64,000 nt of DNA from Neoarius graeffei (GCF_027579695.1 NC_083577.1:29917698-29981697); one strand, 5' to 3'; shown: positions 21,140-31,835, counted from the stretch's first letter. The notes: generated from the letters alone by a model not told the origin. Translations and numbers: made by a program.

Positions 21140-22745
21140 AAGTGAATCTTCTTCTTCTCCTTCCTCTTTTTCTTCTGGTTGCTCCCGATCAGGGGTCGCC
21201 ACAGTGGATCTTTCGTCTCCATTGCTCCCTCTCTTCCGCATCCTTCTCTATCACACCTGCCACTTTCATGTCCTCTCTCACCACATCCATGTAGCTCCTC
21301 TTTGGCCTTCCTTGTTTTCGTGTGCCTGGCAGCTCCATCCTCAACATTCTCCTTCCAACATGCTCTGCATCTCTTCTCAGGATGTGGCCATACCATCTCA
21401 GTCTCACCTCTCTTAGCTTCATTCCCAAGCTCTCCACATGTGCTGTCCCTCTGATGTGCTTGTTCCTTATCCTGTCCAACCTTGTCACTCCCATCACAAA
21501 CCTTAACATCCTCAACTCCGCCACCTCCAACTTTGCCTCCTGTCTCTTCGTTAAGGGTACGGTCTCCAATCCATACATCATAGCTGGTCTCACTACTGTC
21601 TTATACATCTTACCTTTTACTTTTGCTGGGACTTTCCTATCACAAATGACTCCCAAAATCCTTCTCCAACTGCTCCACCCTGCCTGCACTCTCTTTCTCA
21701 CCTCACTATCACAGCCCCCATTTTCCTGCACAGTTGACCCCAGGTGCTTGAAATCACCAACTTTCTTTACATCTACTCCTTGCATCTTCACTACACTCTC
21801 ATCCCCATTCTCACTGATGCATATGTATTCTGTTTTGCTACTGCTCACCTTCATTCCTCTTCGTTCCAATGCATACCTCCATCTCTCCAAGCCCAGCTCA
21901 ACTTCCTTTCTACTTTCACCACATATCACAATATCATCCGCAAACATCATGTTCCATGGTGACTCATGCCTCACTTCGTCTGTCAAGCTATCCATCACTA
22001 TGGCAAACAAGAAAGGACTCAAAGCAGATCCTTGATGAAGTCCCACCTTCACCTCAAACCATTCAGCTGTTCCAACTGCACACCTCACTGCTGTTTCACT
22101 GTTCTCATACATGTCTTGCACCACTCTAATATACTTCTCATTCACTCCACATTTTCTCATATACGGTAATACCATAACTCATCTCTCGGCACTCCATTGT
22201 ATGCCTTCTCCAGGTCTACAAACACACAATGTAGCTTTCTCTGGCCTTCCCTGTACTTCTCCATTAACATTCTTAAAGCAAAAAATTGCATCCGACGTGC
22301 CCTTCCTTGGCATAAACCCGTACTGCTGTTCACAGATTGCTACCTCTCTTCTCAATCTCGCCTCCAATACCTTTTTACATAACTTCATGGTGTGGCAATT
22401 TTATCCCTCTGTAATTACTGCAGCTCTGTACACCTTCCTTATTCTTGTATATTGGGACTAGCACACTCTTTCTCCATTCATTCAGTATTTTCTCATTTTC
22501 TAAGATCTTGTTAAACAATCTTGTTAGGAACTCCACAGCGGTCTCACTCAAACATCTCCAAGCCTCACTCGGGATACCATCTGGTCCGACTGCTTTCCCA
22601 GTCTTCATTCTTTTCATGGCTGCCCTCACCTCATCCTTACTAACCGACTCTACTTCCTGATTTGCTGTCTCCAGCAAATATGACCTTTTCTCTTTTGGAT
22701 TCTCCTCATTTAATAAATCCTCAAAGTACTCTTTCCACCTTCTTA
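21140..22745 (-). mobile_element. RTE-clade LINE, 5'-truncated
   Basis: A minus-strand non-LTR element whose 3' end lies at about 21140-21190 with an AAG-rich tail (the plus strand reads CTTCTTCTTCTCC). Coding text ends just upstream of GGCGACCCCTGATCGGGAGC, a common RTE 3' motif in fish. It interrupts the duplicated 3' flank of the TRIM pseudogene, and the intact copy lacks it (near 43940). The endonuclease is lost by 5' truncation, as expected for target-primed insertion. Confidence 0.88.
21189..22677 (-). pseudogene. RTE reverse transcriptase fragment, frameshifted
   Basis: Three frame segments in order: 22677-22375 (KTGKAVGPDGIPSEAWR, then EWRKSVLVPIYKNK), 22388-22179 (EQQYGFMPRKGTSDAI) and 22175-21189 (VGLHQGSALSPFLF, then MMFADDIVICGE). 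FADD is the catalytic box of the polymerase. The C-terminal region (LRWYGHILRRD, GRPKRSYMDVV) is typical of RTE elements. At least two frameshifts near 22180 and 22380 inactivate it. Confidence 0.9.
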
Positions 22746-22779
22746 AGTTGGTGGAAGATGCGTGACAGCTGTGCTCAGT

Positions 22780-23490
22780 AATGGGGAGACAGAAGGCACT
22801 GTGAGTCTTGGGGATTGTAGTTCTGGGAGTCCATATTTGTAGTCAGAGTGTTATCAGCAGGTTTACTGACAGAGCTGAAAAGATTATTTAATTTTATTGA
22901 TGCATTTTAAATAGTTTTAAATAAATTGATAATTTGAAAGCTCATGTCTTTACTGTATTTGTTAGCATTTGCTGTTAATCTTGGATGAAATGTTTAGCTG
23001 TGTGCCTGTGTGTGTGAAACTGTGCAGTGGAGAATTCAAGCTCAAAGTTTCCCTCCACCAACAGTTTGTGGTTTTGTAAAGATCAGATGGATTTGTATGT
23101 TAATGCTGCATTAGGTGATGATTCACAAGTTCAAATCAATTCTGAGTGAAATAAATTCACTTTGTTCATTCTGATATTAAACACTGTTAATCTGCATAAT
23201 GGGACAATTAAAATATGCACAAATAAATATATCTGTAATCTGTGTAATGTTTATTATCAACAGTTAAACTGTTTGTGACATGGACAGTTATATATTTGTA
23301 CAGATGTGTGCAGTGGTGGTTGTTATTTACATGATTAGTATCAGGGATGTGTTCAGTTTAATGTCTGTGTAAGTGATCACTGAGAGGATGTGGAAGAGAG
23401 AGAGGCAGGTGAGAGAGTCAGTCATTAAAGGTATTAAAAGCAACAATTTTCTCAATGTTCTCTATCGTCATTTAACCGCAAGTTATATTT
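22780..23490 (+). repeat. Duplicated TRIM 3' flank (partner of 44516-45544)
   Basis: Long collinear match: GTTTCCCTCCACCAACAGTTTGTGG at 23048 against 44712, GATGATTCACAAGTTCAAATC at about 23115 against 44780, and the GCAAGTTATATTTAA junction. The partner carries a SINE (44905-45280) that is missing here. Non-coding. Confidence 0.9.
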
Positions 23491-23492
23491 AA

Positions 23493-23891
23493 CCCTTGTG
23501 TGGTGTTCATAATTTTGTTACTCAGCCAGTGTTCGTGGGTCTGGGGGACCCGCTGCATTTTGGTGTTTTAAATTCAACACAATCAAACAACTTTCCTTAA
23601 CAGATGTTTACTTCACCCCAATTACAAGCAATATAAACAGCATATATGGTTAATATTTGCCCTTTACCTTTGTTAGATTACATTTATTTTTTAAAAAGTG
23701 CTACTTGTTTTTTGTTTGTTTTTTAATGCACTTGTTTTTGTACAGTGTGTGGTCATCGAAAATGTGTTCTGATATATGTTCTTAACAGAAAATGAGCCAA
23801 GGCCACTGAGTCTGAGAAAATAATTAATCGTATCATTATTCCTTTGATAAAAATGAAAACGGCTCCCACAGACCCAAACACCATACAAGGG
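23493..23891. mobile_element. piggyBac-like MITE with TTAA duplication
   Basis: The left end CCCTTGTGTGGTGTT mirrors the right end AACACCATACAAGGG. TTAA flanks both (23489-23492 and 23892-23895). The duplicated flank near 45537 reads TATATTTAACTCTCATCC without the element, a clean empty site. TTAA target choice and 15-bp ends are piggyBac traits. There is no coding capacity in 399 bp. Confidence 0.93.
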
Positions 23892-24111
23892 TTAACTCTC
23901 ATCCATTATCCCTGGCTGCTGTATCATGTGGGTCAAAACATGACAAGATCTGTCTCGTCTCCTTTGACTGAAAACACAAACTCCCACTTCCATGATTCTC
24001 AAAAGTACCGACCACATCACATTCACAATCACTCGATTTCAATTAACCACTGTGAAATCTCATACTTGGTCTTTACTTGGGATGTTAGTGTGCTGCTTAT
24101 TCTGTGTTGAA

Positions 24112-24360
24112 CCAGTGAGTGGCCTCGTGGTTAGCGTGTCCACCTCTCGATTGGGAGATCGCGAGTTCTACTCACAGTTGGGTCATACCAAAGACCATCA
24201 TAAAAATGGTACCTGCTACCACCTGGCAAGGCACGCTGCAATACAGATGTGAGTGGGGAGTCAAACTCTCACGGGTACTAGAGGACCAGCCCCCCACTCT
24301 AACCCTAGCCATGTAAATGGAGATCGGCACCGCCCTATGCGCCACTTGGTGTGGGAAGGA
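24112..24360 (+). mobile_element. tRNA-derived SINE-2, uninterrupted copy
   Basis: Counterpart of 8704-11345 without the hAT: GGCCTCGTGGTTAGCGTGTC, GTCATACCAAAGACCATC, GGTACTAGAGGACCAGCC. The 3' limit is approximate. Confidence 0.6.
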
Positions 24361-25031
24361 CTTTGGCTTTTTTTATTCTGTGTTTGATATCCTGGTTTGT
24401 TATCATTATCGAGTCTCTCCCTGTCTATTTGCTCATCACCTGCACTGTGCCTGTTCTATGTGTTTTAAGTTCACTTTGTCCTGACAGGGCGGCACATTGG
24501 TGGAGTGGTTAGCACTGGTGCTTCACAGTAAGACGGTCCTGGGTTCGAGCCCAGCGGCTGACGAGGGCCTTTCTGTATGTAGTTTGCATGCTCTCCCCAT
24601 ATCCGAGTGAGTTTCCTCCGGGTGGTCTGGTTTACCCCCACCAGTGTTGTGCCAGTTCACACCTTTTCTGAACAAGTTCAGTTCATACATGCTCAAAGTG
24701 AACAGTTCACGTTCAAAGTTCACAATTTTAATTCTGAACTAGTTCAAAGTTCAGTTCATTTTACTTTTTGGTGAGATATGAAAATAAAAACATTTTTCAG
24801 ACCATGAGCTAGAAAATCACTATACGTTCTCTGAAACTGTTCACTGTAGACATTTGCTCATGACACTGCAATTGTGGGTTTCTTACCAGGTGATGAAACA
24901 TGCAACAGTACAGACAAGGTAGACCAGTTCTATACTTAGTGCAATGAAATATACCAGCATTTAATTAAAGAAGTAAATAATATATAGTTTAATATATACA
25001 TATATATTAATTATTTGATATATATTATATA

Positions 25032-25075
<44 letters not shown>
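25032..25075. repeat. (GT)n microsatellite
   Basis: About 21 GT units in the loop between the inverted arms. Confidence 0.97.
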
Positions 25076-25078
<3 letters not shown>

Positions 25079-25407
25079 AAATGAGCAAAACTCTTGAATG
25101 AAGGCAATGAAGGCAAAACTGTTACAAGATGCTCAAAGGCACAAAAAACTTTATTTTTAAGGAAACTGCATATCTTTATGGTTGATAGAGTGATTTTAAG
25201 ATGTAACTGTAAGATAACTTAATGCAACTTAATGCAACTTTAGGTAACTTTCAAACAGTATTTGGTGACCATTTCTATTCAGTGTTGGGGACGTGGTCTA
25301 TCTGTTCAAAACAGGAACATGGTTACACTGGTACAAACTGAAAACTGACCCACACACACACATATTATATAATATATATCAAATAATTAATATATATGTA
25401 TATATTA

Positions 25408-25783
25408 GGGGCGGCACGGTGGTGTAGTGGTTAGCGCTGTCGCCTCACAGCAAGAAGGTCCGGGTTCGAGCCCCGTGGCCGGCGAGGGCCTTTCTGTGCG
25501 GAGTTTGCATGTTCTCCCCGTGTCCGCGTGGGTTTCCTCCGGGTGCTCCGGTTTCCCCCACAGTCCAAAGGCATGCAGGTTAGGTTAACTGGTGACTCTA
25601 AATTGACCGTAGGTGTGAATGTGAGTGTGAATGGTTGTCTGTGTCTATGTGTCAGCCCTGTGATGACCTGGCGACTTGTCCAGGGTGTACCCCGCCTTTC
25701 GCCCATAGTCAGCTGGGATAGGCTCCAGCTCGCCTGCGACCCTGTAGAACAGGATAAAGCAGCTAGAGATAATGAGATGAGAT
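25408..25783 (+). mobile_element. tRNA-derived SINE (family 1, GATGAGAT tail)
   Basis: Full-length copy with A-box TGGTGTAGTGG, B-box GGTTCGAGCC and tail ATAATGAGATGAGAT. The 10-bp duplication GTATATATTA flanks it (25398-25407 and 25784-25793). It interrupts the right foldback arm of the hAT. Confidence 0.95.
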
Positions 25784-25835
25784 GTATATATTAAACTATA
25801 TATTATTTACTTCTTTAATTAAATGCTGGTATATT

Positions 25836-26828
25836 TCATTGCACTAAGTATAGAACTGGTCTACCTTGTCTGTACTGTTGCATGTACTCCAACGCTGAGA
25901 GAGGTGCTGGCTCAAGCCCATCACCACCATCATCATCATCACCATCATCCAAACTGTCAATTGACTGGGCAGAAGCCTCTTCCATTGTTTCATCTGCAGC
26001 TGCAGCCGTAATAGCAACACTCTCTCCAAAACAGTTAAATGCCTTAACAAAATTTGAGGCATTGTCTGTCACTGTGCAAACAATTTTGTTCTGAATTTTA
26101 AATTCCTTGTACACCTCTGCCAGTACTTTTGCCAGTACATCATATGTGTGTGACCCCCTTACACAACAGCATGCAAGTGCTGCTGATTTCCTGAGTGATG
26201 GATCATGTTTGTCAAGCCAATGAACTGTAATGCCCATGAATCCCTTGTTGACAGCTGACCAGCAATCAGCTGTTGTGCAAACAAAATCAAGCTCGGCAAG
26301 TTCACTTTTTAATTTATTAATTACCTCCATAAATTCTCTGTTCAGCAGTCCCTGCACTTGCTTTCTTGAAGGCACATGTCTGGTTGGTTGCAAACCTGTC
26401 ACTAGTCTGATGAACGAGGGTTTCTCAACTTTGCTTAGAGGTTGTAAATCTTTCACAATGTAGTCGATAATCAGTTTATCTACCTGCTCCTGGGAGATCA
26501 CGGACCTCTTGAAGGCAGCTGGCAGTGTAATTTGCGTTTGGGGGGGTTGGCAGGGGGAGGGTGTCTTCTTTGCCTTTCCTCCCTTTTGACCCTCGAGGAC
26601 GTGCATATATGCATTAACGCTGGATGGGTGCTTCAACTCGATGTGTCGTTTCAAATTCGAGAACGAAGTTGTTGAAGTCCTTATTTGTTTTTTCTGAGCA
26701 GGTGGACATATCTTACACAGAAAGGTAAGGTTTTTGCCGTCGGGGTCTTGGTGTGACAGTGTGTAAAATTGTCTTAAATGTTCATAATCAGTGTCTGTGC
26801 TCTCCGTGCCATCACTTCCACTAGCCAT
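25836..26828 (-). pseudogene. hAT transposase, N-terminal 330 residues
   Basis: Starts at ATG 26828 (MASGSDGTESTDTDYEHLRQ). Residues ~35-70 form a BED-type zinc finger: LCKIC, later LKRHIELKH, which gives C-x2-C and H-x4-H. The RNase H-like core begins with FVCTTADCWSA (first catalytic Asp, about residue 195) and includes CTVTDNASNFVKAF (second Asp, about 250). An acidic run DDGDDDDGGDG follows. The frame ends at YLVQ where the sequence enters the foldback arm. The hAT dimerisation region and final Glu, expected to bring the protein to about 600-700 residues, are missing. It is probably inactive. Confidence 0.93.
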
Positions 26829-27701
26829 TTTTTTTTAAATTGCAGCGCTTTCTCTCACTCTCGTCATTGGTCTCTCACACACTCCTTCTCTCGCTCCAGC
26901 CCATTCTCCTCCTCGCTCTCATCGTTGCCTGCTACGCCTACCCCGCCCTGCTGCAATTCATCATGGGTAACGTAGTGCGGAAGCCAGTATGTTATTCAAC
27001 TATTCTCGGCCGGACACTACGTTCCCCGCAATGCATTGCGCACACAATGTCAAAGCCATTTCTGTCTGGTGTGATACATGATTTGAGCGGCACCGGCTGC
27101 GAGAATACAGGAGGGGGAGACTTTCTCTCGTTGCGTTTCAAAAGAGAAAACAAATGCCACTCGAGTTATCAAGGGAAAACAAATTCCAACGTTCATTTAC
27201 AGTGATGTCTGCCATTCATGATACATAATGTGAACAAATTCACGTTCAAGTTCTTTATTAAAACATGTGTTGCATTCAGTTCAAAGTTCATGAAAAAATG
27301 AGCGTGTTCAGTGAACGCGTTCTTTTGAACTCGTTCACGCACATCACTGACCCCCACAGTCCAAAGACATGCAGGTGATGTTAATTGGTGGCTCTAAATT
27401 GAACGTAGGTGTGAGTGTGAATGGTTGTTTGTCTCGATGTGTCAGCCCTGTGATGACCTGGCGACTTGTCCAGGGTGTACCCTGCCTCTCGCCCATAGTC
27501 AGCTGGGATAGGCTCCAGCTTGCCTGCGACCCTGTAGAACAGGATAAGCGGCTACAGATAATGGATGGATGGATTTGTCCTGACAAATTTTCTGCCTCAA
27601 AGTGTTTTAATAAAACTAAACATTTTAACCCAACCTGTATATCCAGAACTGTGCACAAGCCTTTTTTCCCCACACCTTTAATCTGGATTATATTTGATGT
27701 G

Positions 27702-28013
27702 TGTAGCAAGAGTTCTAGGTGGGTGGAGCACAGAAGCATGGCAGGCCAGTACTGAGTTCTCAATAACTCTTTTATTGTCAGCTTTTCAGCTTCTACACGT
27801 TTATTCATATATACACACACACTCCACACACACGTGTTCTGGTCGGGAGAGAGCCCGCTCTGCTGTCGCTCTCTTCCTTAAATAGGGCGCGGCTGCTGGA
27901 AAGACACACAAACACAAGTTAATTCACATCAGGTGTAGTGATTCTGCCACTTACCTTCCCTGATTCCGCCCTCCGGTCACAGACCGACGCTTGACCACGC
28001 CCCCACTGCCACA
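27702..28013 (-). repeat. 3' LTR of the Gmr1-type element
   Basis: Bounded by TG...CA. The 107 bp that can be compared with the 5' LTR (27702-27808 against 31855-31961) differ at three positions. On the minus strand AATAAAAGAG provides a likely polyadenylation signal. CA/GT microsatellite text lies at about 27812-27832. Confidence 0.9.
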
Positions 28014-28030
28014 TACCCCCACCGCCCGAC
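28014..28030 (-). promoter_or_regulatory. Polypurine tract
   Basis: On the minus strand a GGCGGTGGGGGTA stretch lies directly before the 3' LTR, with the RNase H stop codon just upstream. It is the expected primer site for plus-strand DNA synthesis. Confidence 0.75.
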
Positions 28031-29005
28031 TCAGGCCGGGCAGCCATCCGGCCCGCAGCCGACTCCCCCCCCTTGACGGGAGAGGAAGTCCGCCACGACC
28101 ATCTGTACCCCCGGCCTGTGGACCACCTTGAAGTTAAAGGGTTGGAGTGCCAGATACCAATGGGTCATCCGCGTGTTGGCATCCTTCATGCGGTGGAGCC
28201 ACTGGAGGGGCATGTGGTCCAAACAGAGGGTGAAAGGGCATCCCAGCAGGTAGTAACGGAGGGCGAGGACCGTCCAATTGATGGCCAGGCACTCCTTCTC
28301 TATGGTGCTGTAGCGCCCCTCACGCACTGACAGCTTTCGACTTATATACAGCACTGGGTGATCCTCCCCCTCCACCTCCTGGGACAAAACAGCCCCCAAC
28401 CCTCTGTCCGACGCATCCATCTGCAATATAAAAGGGAGAGAAAAGTCAGGGGAGTGTAACAGTGGCCCCCCACACAGTGCAGCCTTTACCTCAGAAAAAG
28501 CCCACTGGCATTGCTCCGTCCACTGGACCGGATCTGGTACCCCCTTTTTAGTGAGATCAGTCAGCAGGCTGGTGATGTCTGAATAATTAGGTATAAACCT
28601 ACAATAATAGCCAGCCAGCCCCAGGAACTGTCTCACCCCCTTTTTGGTCTTGGGCCTCGGGCAGCCCGCAATTGCCGCTGTCTTGTTAATTTGGGGACGC
28701 ACCTGCCCGTTGCCCAAGTGGAAGCCCAGATACCGTACTTCCACCCGCCCAATCGCACACTTCTTCGGGTTGGCTGTGAGACCCGCCCGCCTCAGCGACC
28801 TGAGGACGGCCCTCAGGTGTTGGAGGTGCCTCGGCCAGTCATTACTATAGATAATGATATCGTCGAGATAGGCGGCAGCATAGGTGGCATGGGGGCGAAG
28901 GACCCTATCCATCAGCCGCTGAAACATAGCGGGTGCCCCAAACAGCCCTAAATGAAGTGTGACAAACTGGTATAAGCCGAACAGTGTGGAAAAGGCTGTT
29001 TTTTC
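28031..29005 (-). pseudogene. Gmr1-type reverse transcriptase (C-terminal part) and RNase H
   Basis: The frame is continuous with the integrase frame across one TGA (29006-29008). The N-terminal RT fingers and the catalytic Asp of motif A are missing: the sequence enters at KGYWQIPLTPLS. Present are TAFSTLFGLYQF, AAYLDDIIIYSND (YxDD box), the GFHLG and FLGLAGYY connection motifs, then RNase H with LQMDASDRGLGAVL, STIEKECLAI and the terminal HRPGVQMVVADFLSR. The stop at 28031 abuts the polypurine tract, so RNase H is the last domain of the element. It copied RNA into DNA when intact. Confidence 0.92.
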
Positions 29006-29990
29006 TCAGGATAATGGAGTCAAGGGGATCTGCCAATAACCCTTTTGAACCTCCGGCCCCAGCTCTGCCTTCTCCGGAACCACCAACGCCACGGGGACCT
29101 CCTCGTTCCAGAGTTTGAGCAGATTGATGTGGTAAACTTGTAATGCCCCACCCCTGTCCATTCGCCTCACCTCATAGTCAACATCCCCGACTTGCCGTGT
29201 GACCTCAAAGGGTCCTTGCCACTTGGCGACTAATTTGGAGCTCGATGTGGGCAACAGTACGAGTACTTTATCTCCAGGTGCGAACTCCCTGAGGCGTGTA
29301 CCCTTGTCATATAGGCGGGTTTGTCGTTCTTGGGCCTGCCGCAAATTCTCCTGGGTTAGATGGGTGAGTGTGTGCAGTTTTGCGCGCAGGTCAATAATGT
29401 ATTGGATTTCATTTTTACTTGGTGAAGGTCCCTCCTCCCAATTTTCCTGCAGCACATCTAGAATGCCGCGCGGCTTATGCCCGTATAACAATTCAAATGG
29501 GGAGAACCCCGTGGAGGCTTGGGGGACCTCTCGCACTGAAAACAACAAGGGTTCGAGCCACTTATCCCAATTACGTGCGTCCTCACTTGTGAATTTTTTA
29601 ATTATATTCTTGAGGGTGCGATTGAACCGTTCAACTAAACCGTCCGTTTGTGGGTGATACACGCTGGTGCAGATCGGCTTAATACCCAACAACCCATAGA
29701 GTTCCTTTAGTGTACGTGACATAAACGCAGTGCCTTGATCAGTCAGAATCTCTTTCAGGATTCCAACTCAGGAGATAACATGGAAGAGTGCCTCCACAAT
29801 ACTGCATGCTGAGATATTGCGAAGAGGCACTGCTTCCGGGTATCGCGTTGCATAGTCCACCAGAACTAATATAAAGCGGTACCCTCGTGTTGACCGATCT
29901 AATGGCCCGACGAGATCCATCCCAATTCTTTCGAACGGGGTCTCGATTAATGGGAGAGGGTGCAAAGGCGCTTTTGGAATGGCCGCTGGG
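29006..29990 (-). pseudogene. Gmr1-type integrase core and C-terminal domain
   Basis: Two frame-compatible open segments (29965-29768 and 29722-29006) are separated by a stop codon at 29768-29770. The core has RIGMDLVGPLD (first Asp), LVDYATRYPEAVPL, then YHPQTDGLVERFNRTLKN with the catalytic Glu. The C-terminal part holds a chromodomain-like/SH3-like segment (FAPGDKVLVLLP, WQGPFEVTRQVGDVDY, YHINLLKLW). It then runs on through GPEVQKGYWQ straight into RT. That junction marks an internal deletion in which the linker and RT N terminus were lost. A frameshift near 29990 separates it from the upstream zinc-binding part. Confidence 0.92.
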
Positions 29991-31766
29991 ACTTACTAAC
30001 TGGCATTCGCGGCATGCTGTACACCACCTATGGACATCGCCGTGAATCCCTGGCCAATAGAACCGGGCCATTATTCGGGCTAGTGTTTTATCCTGCCCTA
30101 AATGTCCAGCCATGGGATTAAAGTGAGCTGCCTGGAATACCAATTCCCGGTGGCTTTTTGGAATCAAAAGCTGTGTGACTTGCTCTTTAGTCTGAGTGTC
30201 CTGCGTCACTCGGTATAATCTATCCTTCATAATCGCGAAGTAGGGGAAGGACGGGGTGACGTTTGACTGGAGCATTTGACCATCGATTACTCTCACTTGG
30301 TCAAATGCATGCCGCAGGTTCTCGTCTCGCGACTGCTCTAACGGGAAATCAGCGAGGGATTCCCCAAGAGAGAGAGGAGGGGCCGGCGGCTCCTCACTCT
30401 GATGCGGAGCTGACGTAGACGGCTCTGTGACAGCTGCTCCCGCCAACGCGACACCGGGACCTCCCCTTATTAAACTACGGCAGGACCCACTCTTCACTAG
30501 GTGCCTCATTAATTCCCCAAATCCCGGCCAATCAGTCCCCAAAATTATAGAGTGGGTAAGGTGAGGATTAACCGCCGCTTTCACTATAAATTTTTCCCCT
30601 CGGAAAAAAATGTGGACCGACACTAAAGGGTAGCTGTGAACATCCCCGTGCACACACAACACCTTCACCAATTGTGCTCCCCCCAATGCCTCGTCTTGCA
30701 CCAGGTTTTGGTGGATTAAGGTCTGATTACAACCAGAATCCACCAACGCCTGATATGTATCCCCTTGGATACTCACCGGTATGCGATACGCTGCGGCCGG
30801 ATTGAGGGTGGCTCCTGGCGCGTCGGGGATCCGAACCACTGTGCCCACCTCCATTTCCGAGCACTGCTGTTGGAGGTGGCCCGGCTCCCCGCAGCGCCAG
30901 CAAACCGGCCCAGGCTTCCTCTCTGCACTGGTGCTCTGGGGCTCACTCACCTGAGGGGGGAAGAGACAGTCACAGAAGGGAGAAACGGGAGGGCACCGGG
31001 GGTGCGGCGGGACGGCTGGGGTGGGGCCGGCCCCCGCCTCCGCGGTGGGGGAATGGGGCGAGGAGGAGACACGGGAGGAGAGGGGGAGAGAGGAGAGGGG
31101 AGAAGAGGTTGTCTGATATACTGCCATCGGGACAGCTGCCAAATGGTCCTCCACCAGCTTGATTGCCTGATCCAGCGACGTCGGTCGGTGGCACTGGACC
31201 CACTCTGCAGCTCCGGCTGGTAGATGCGTGATGAACTGCTCCAGCACCACCTGGTCGATGAGTCCCTCGGCGTCGCGGTTGTTGGCCCTCAACCACCGCC
31301 CGCAGGCGTCCTGGAGTTGCTGGCCAAACGTGAACGGCCGGCCGACTTCCTCCAAGCGCAAAGCGCGGAAGCGCTGCCGTTGTTGCTCGGGGGTGTGCCC
31401 CACACGCTGGAGGACGGTCCTGCGAAGGTCCGCGTAGGCCAGCCGGCGGTCGGCAGGGAGCTGTAGCGCGGCCAGCTGCGCCTCTCCCATTAGCAGGGGG
31501 AGGAGGCGTGCTGCGCGCTGTTCCATCGGCCACCACGAGATCTCTGCCACCTGCTCAAAGAACGAGAGGAAGACCTCGGGGTCGTCCTGCGGGCCCATCT
31601 TCATCAGGGTGAAGGGGGATGGCCCCGCGGCGGTGGACACCGCCGATGCTAGGAGATGCCGGAATGCCTGTCGCTCTTCCTGCTGAGCCAGCACCAGGGC
31701 CTCGAACTGCTGTTCCTGTTCCTTCTGGAGGGCGAGTAGTGCCTGGTGCTGGCTTTGCTGGGCCAT
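29739..31766 (-). pseudogene. Gmr1-type gag, protease and integrase zinc-binding domain
   Basis: ATG 31766 opens a glutamine-rich N terminus (MAQQSQHQALLALQKEQEQQ, likely coiled coil). Residues ~128-220 resemble a SCAN domain: RQRFRALRLEEVGRP, CGRWLRANNRDAEGLID, VVLEQFITHLP, AEWVQCHRP. A CCHC knuckle CWRCGEPGHLQQQC lies at about 299-312. The protease motif ALVDSGCNQTLIH is at about 350-363 (Asp-Ser-Gly). After a shortened linker comes the integrase HHCC domain (HFNPMAGHLGQDK, WCTACRECQ) at about 585-630. The frame is then lost to a frameshift near 29990. The 675-codon frame remains long despite decay elsewhere. Confidence 0.93.
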
Positions 31767-31835
31767 GGCGAGGGCGTGGACCAGCTCAGCGAAAGGGGAG
31801 GACTCCAGGGGGCTGTTCCGCTTCGGCGCTCCAAT

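Larger units (their letters stand above)
24899..25884. repeat. Long inverted repeat inside the hAT, right arm split by a SINE
   Basis: CATGCAACAGTACAGACAAG at 24899 is the reverse complement of CTTGTCTGTACTGTTGCATG ending at 25884. The match continues inward through TTTAATTAAAGAAGTAAAT and the AT-rich ATATATTAATTATTTGATAT to the GT/AC-rich loop. The right arm includes transposase coding sequence, so the left arm is an inverted copy of part of the gene. Confidence 0.92.
24642..27349 (-). mobile_element. hAT transposon with BED-finger transposase and internal foldback
   Basis: Ends CAGTGTTGTGC and GCACATCACTG, with a perfect 8-bp duplication ACCCCCAC (24634-24641 and 27350-27357). Both subterminal regions are rich in GTTCA/TGAAC motifs (about 24665-24770 and 27240-27345), likely transposase-binding repeats. 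The coding half at 25836-26828 lacks its C terminus. About 147 bp of sequence is present as inverted arms, 24899-25045 and about 25358-25884, with a SINE inserted in the right arm. Confidence 0.95.
24487..27573 (+). mobile_element. tRNA-derived SINE (family 1, GGATGGAT tail), split by a hAT
   Basis: Same insertion as the SINE at 11468-11839, with the identical 12-bp duplication TTTGTCCTGACA (24475-24486 and 27574-27585), so it predates the segmental duplication. It is interrupted at 24641 by the hAT at 24642-27349 and resumes at 27358 with AGTCCAAAGACATGCAGG. Confidence 0.93.

Noticed and set aside
21322-22035. 237-residue plus-strand frame
   Set aside because: Antisense of the RTE reverse transcriptase.
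28031-29722. Integrase-before-RT order as an artefact of local rearrangement
   Set aside because: RNase H ends at the polypurine tract and LTR, and integrase continues in frame into RT, so the order is original to the family. Only an internal deletion is needed.
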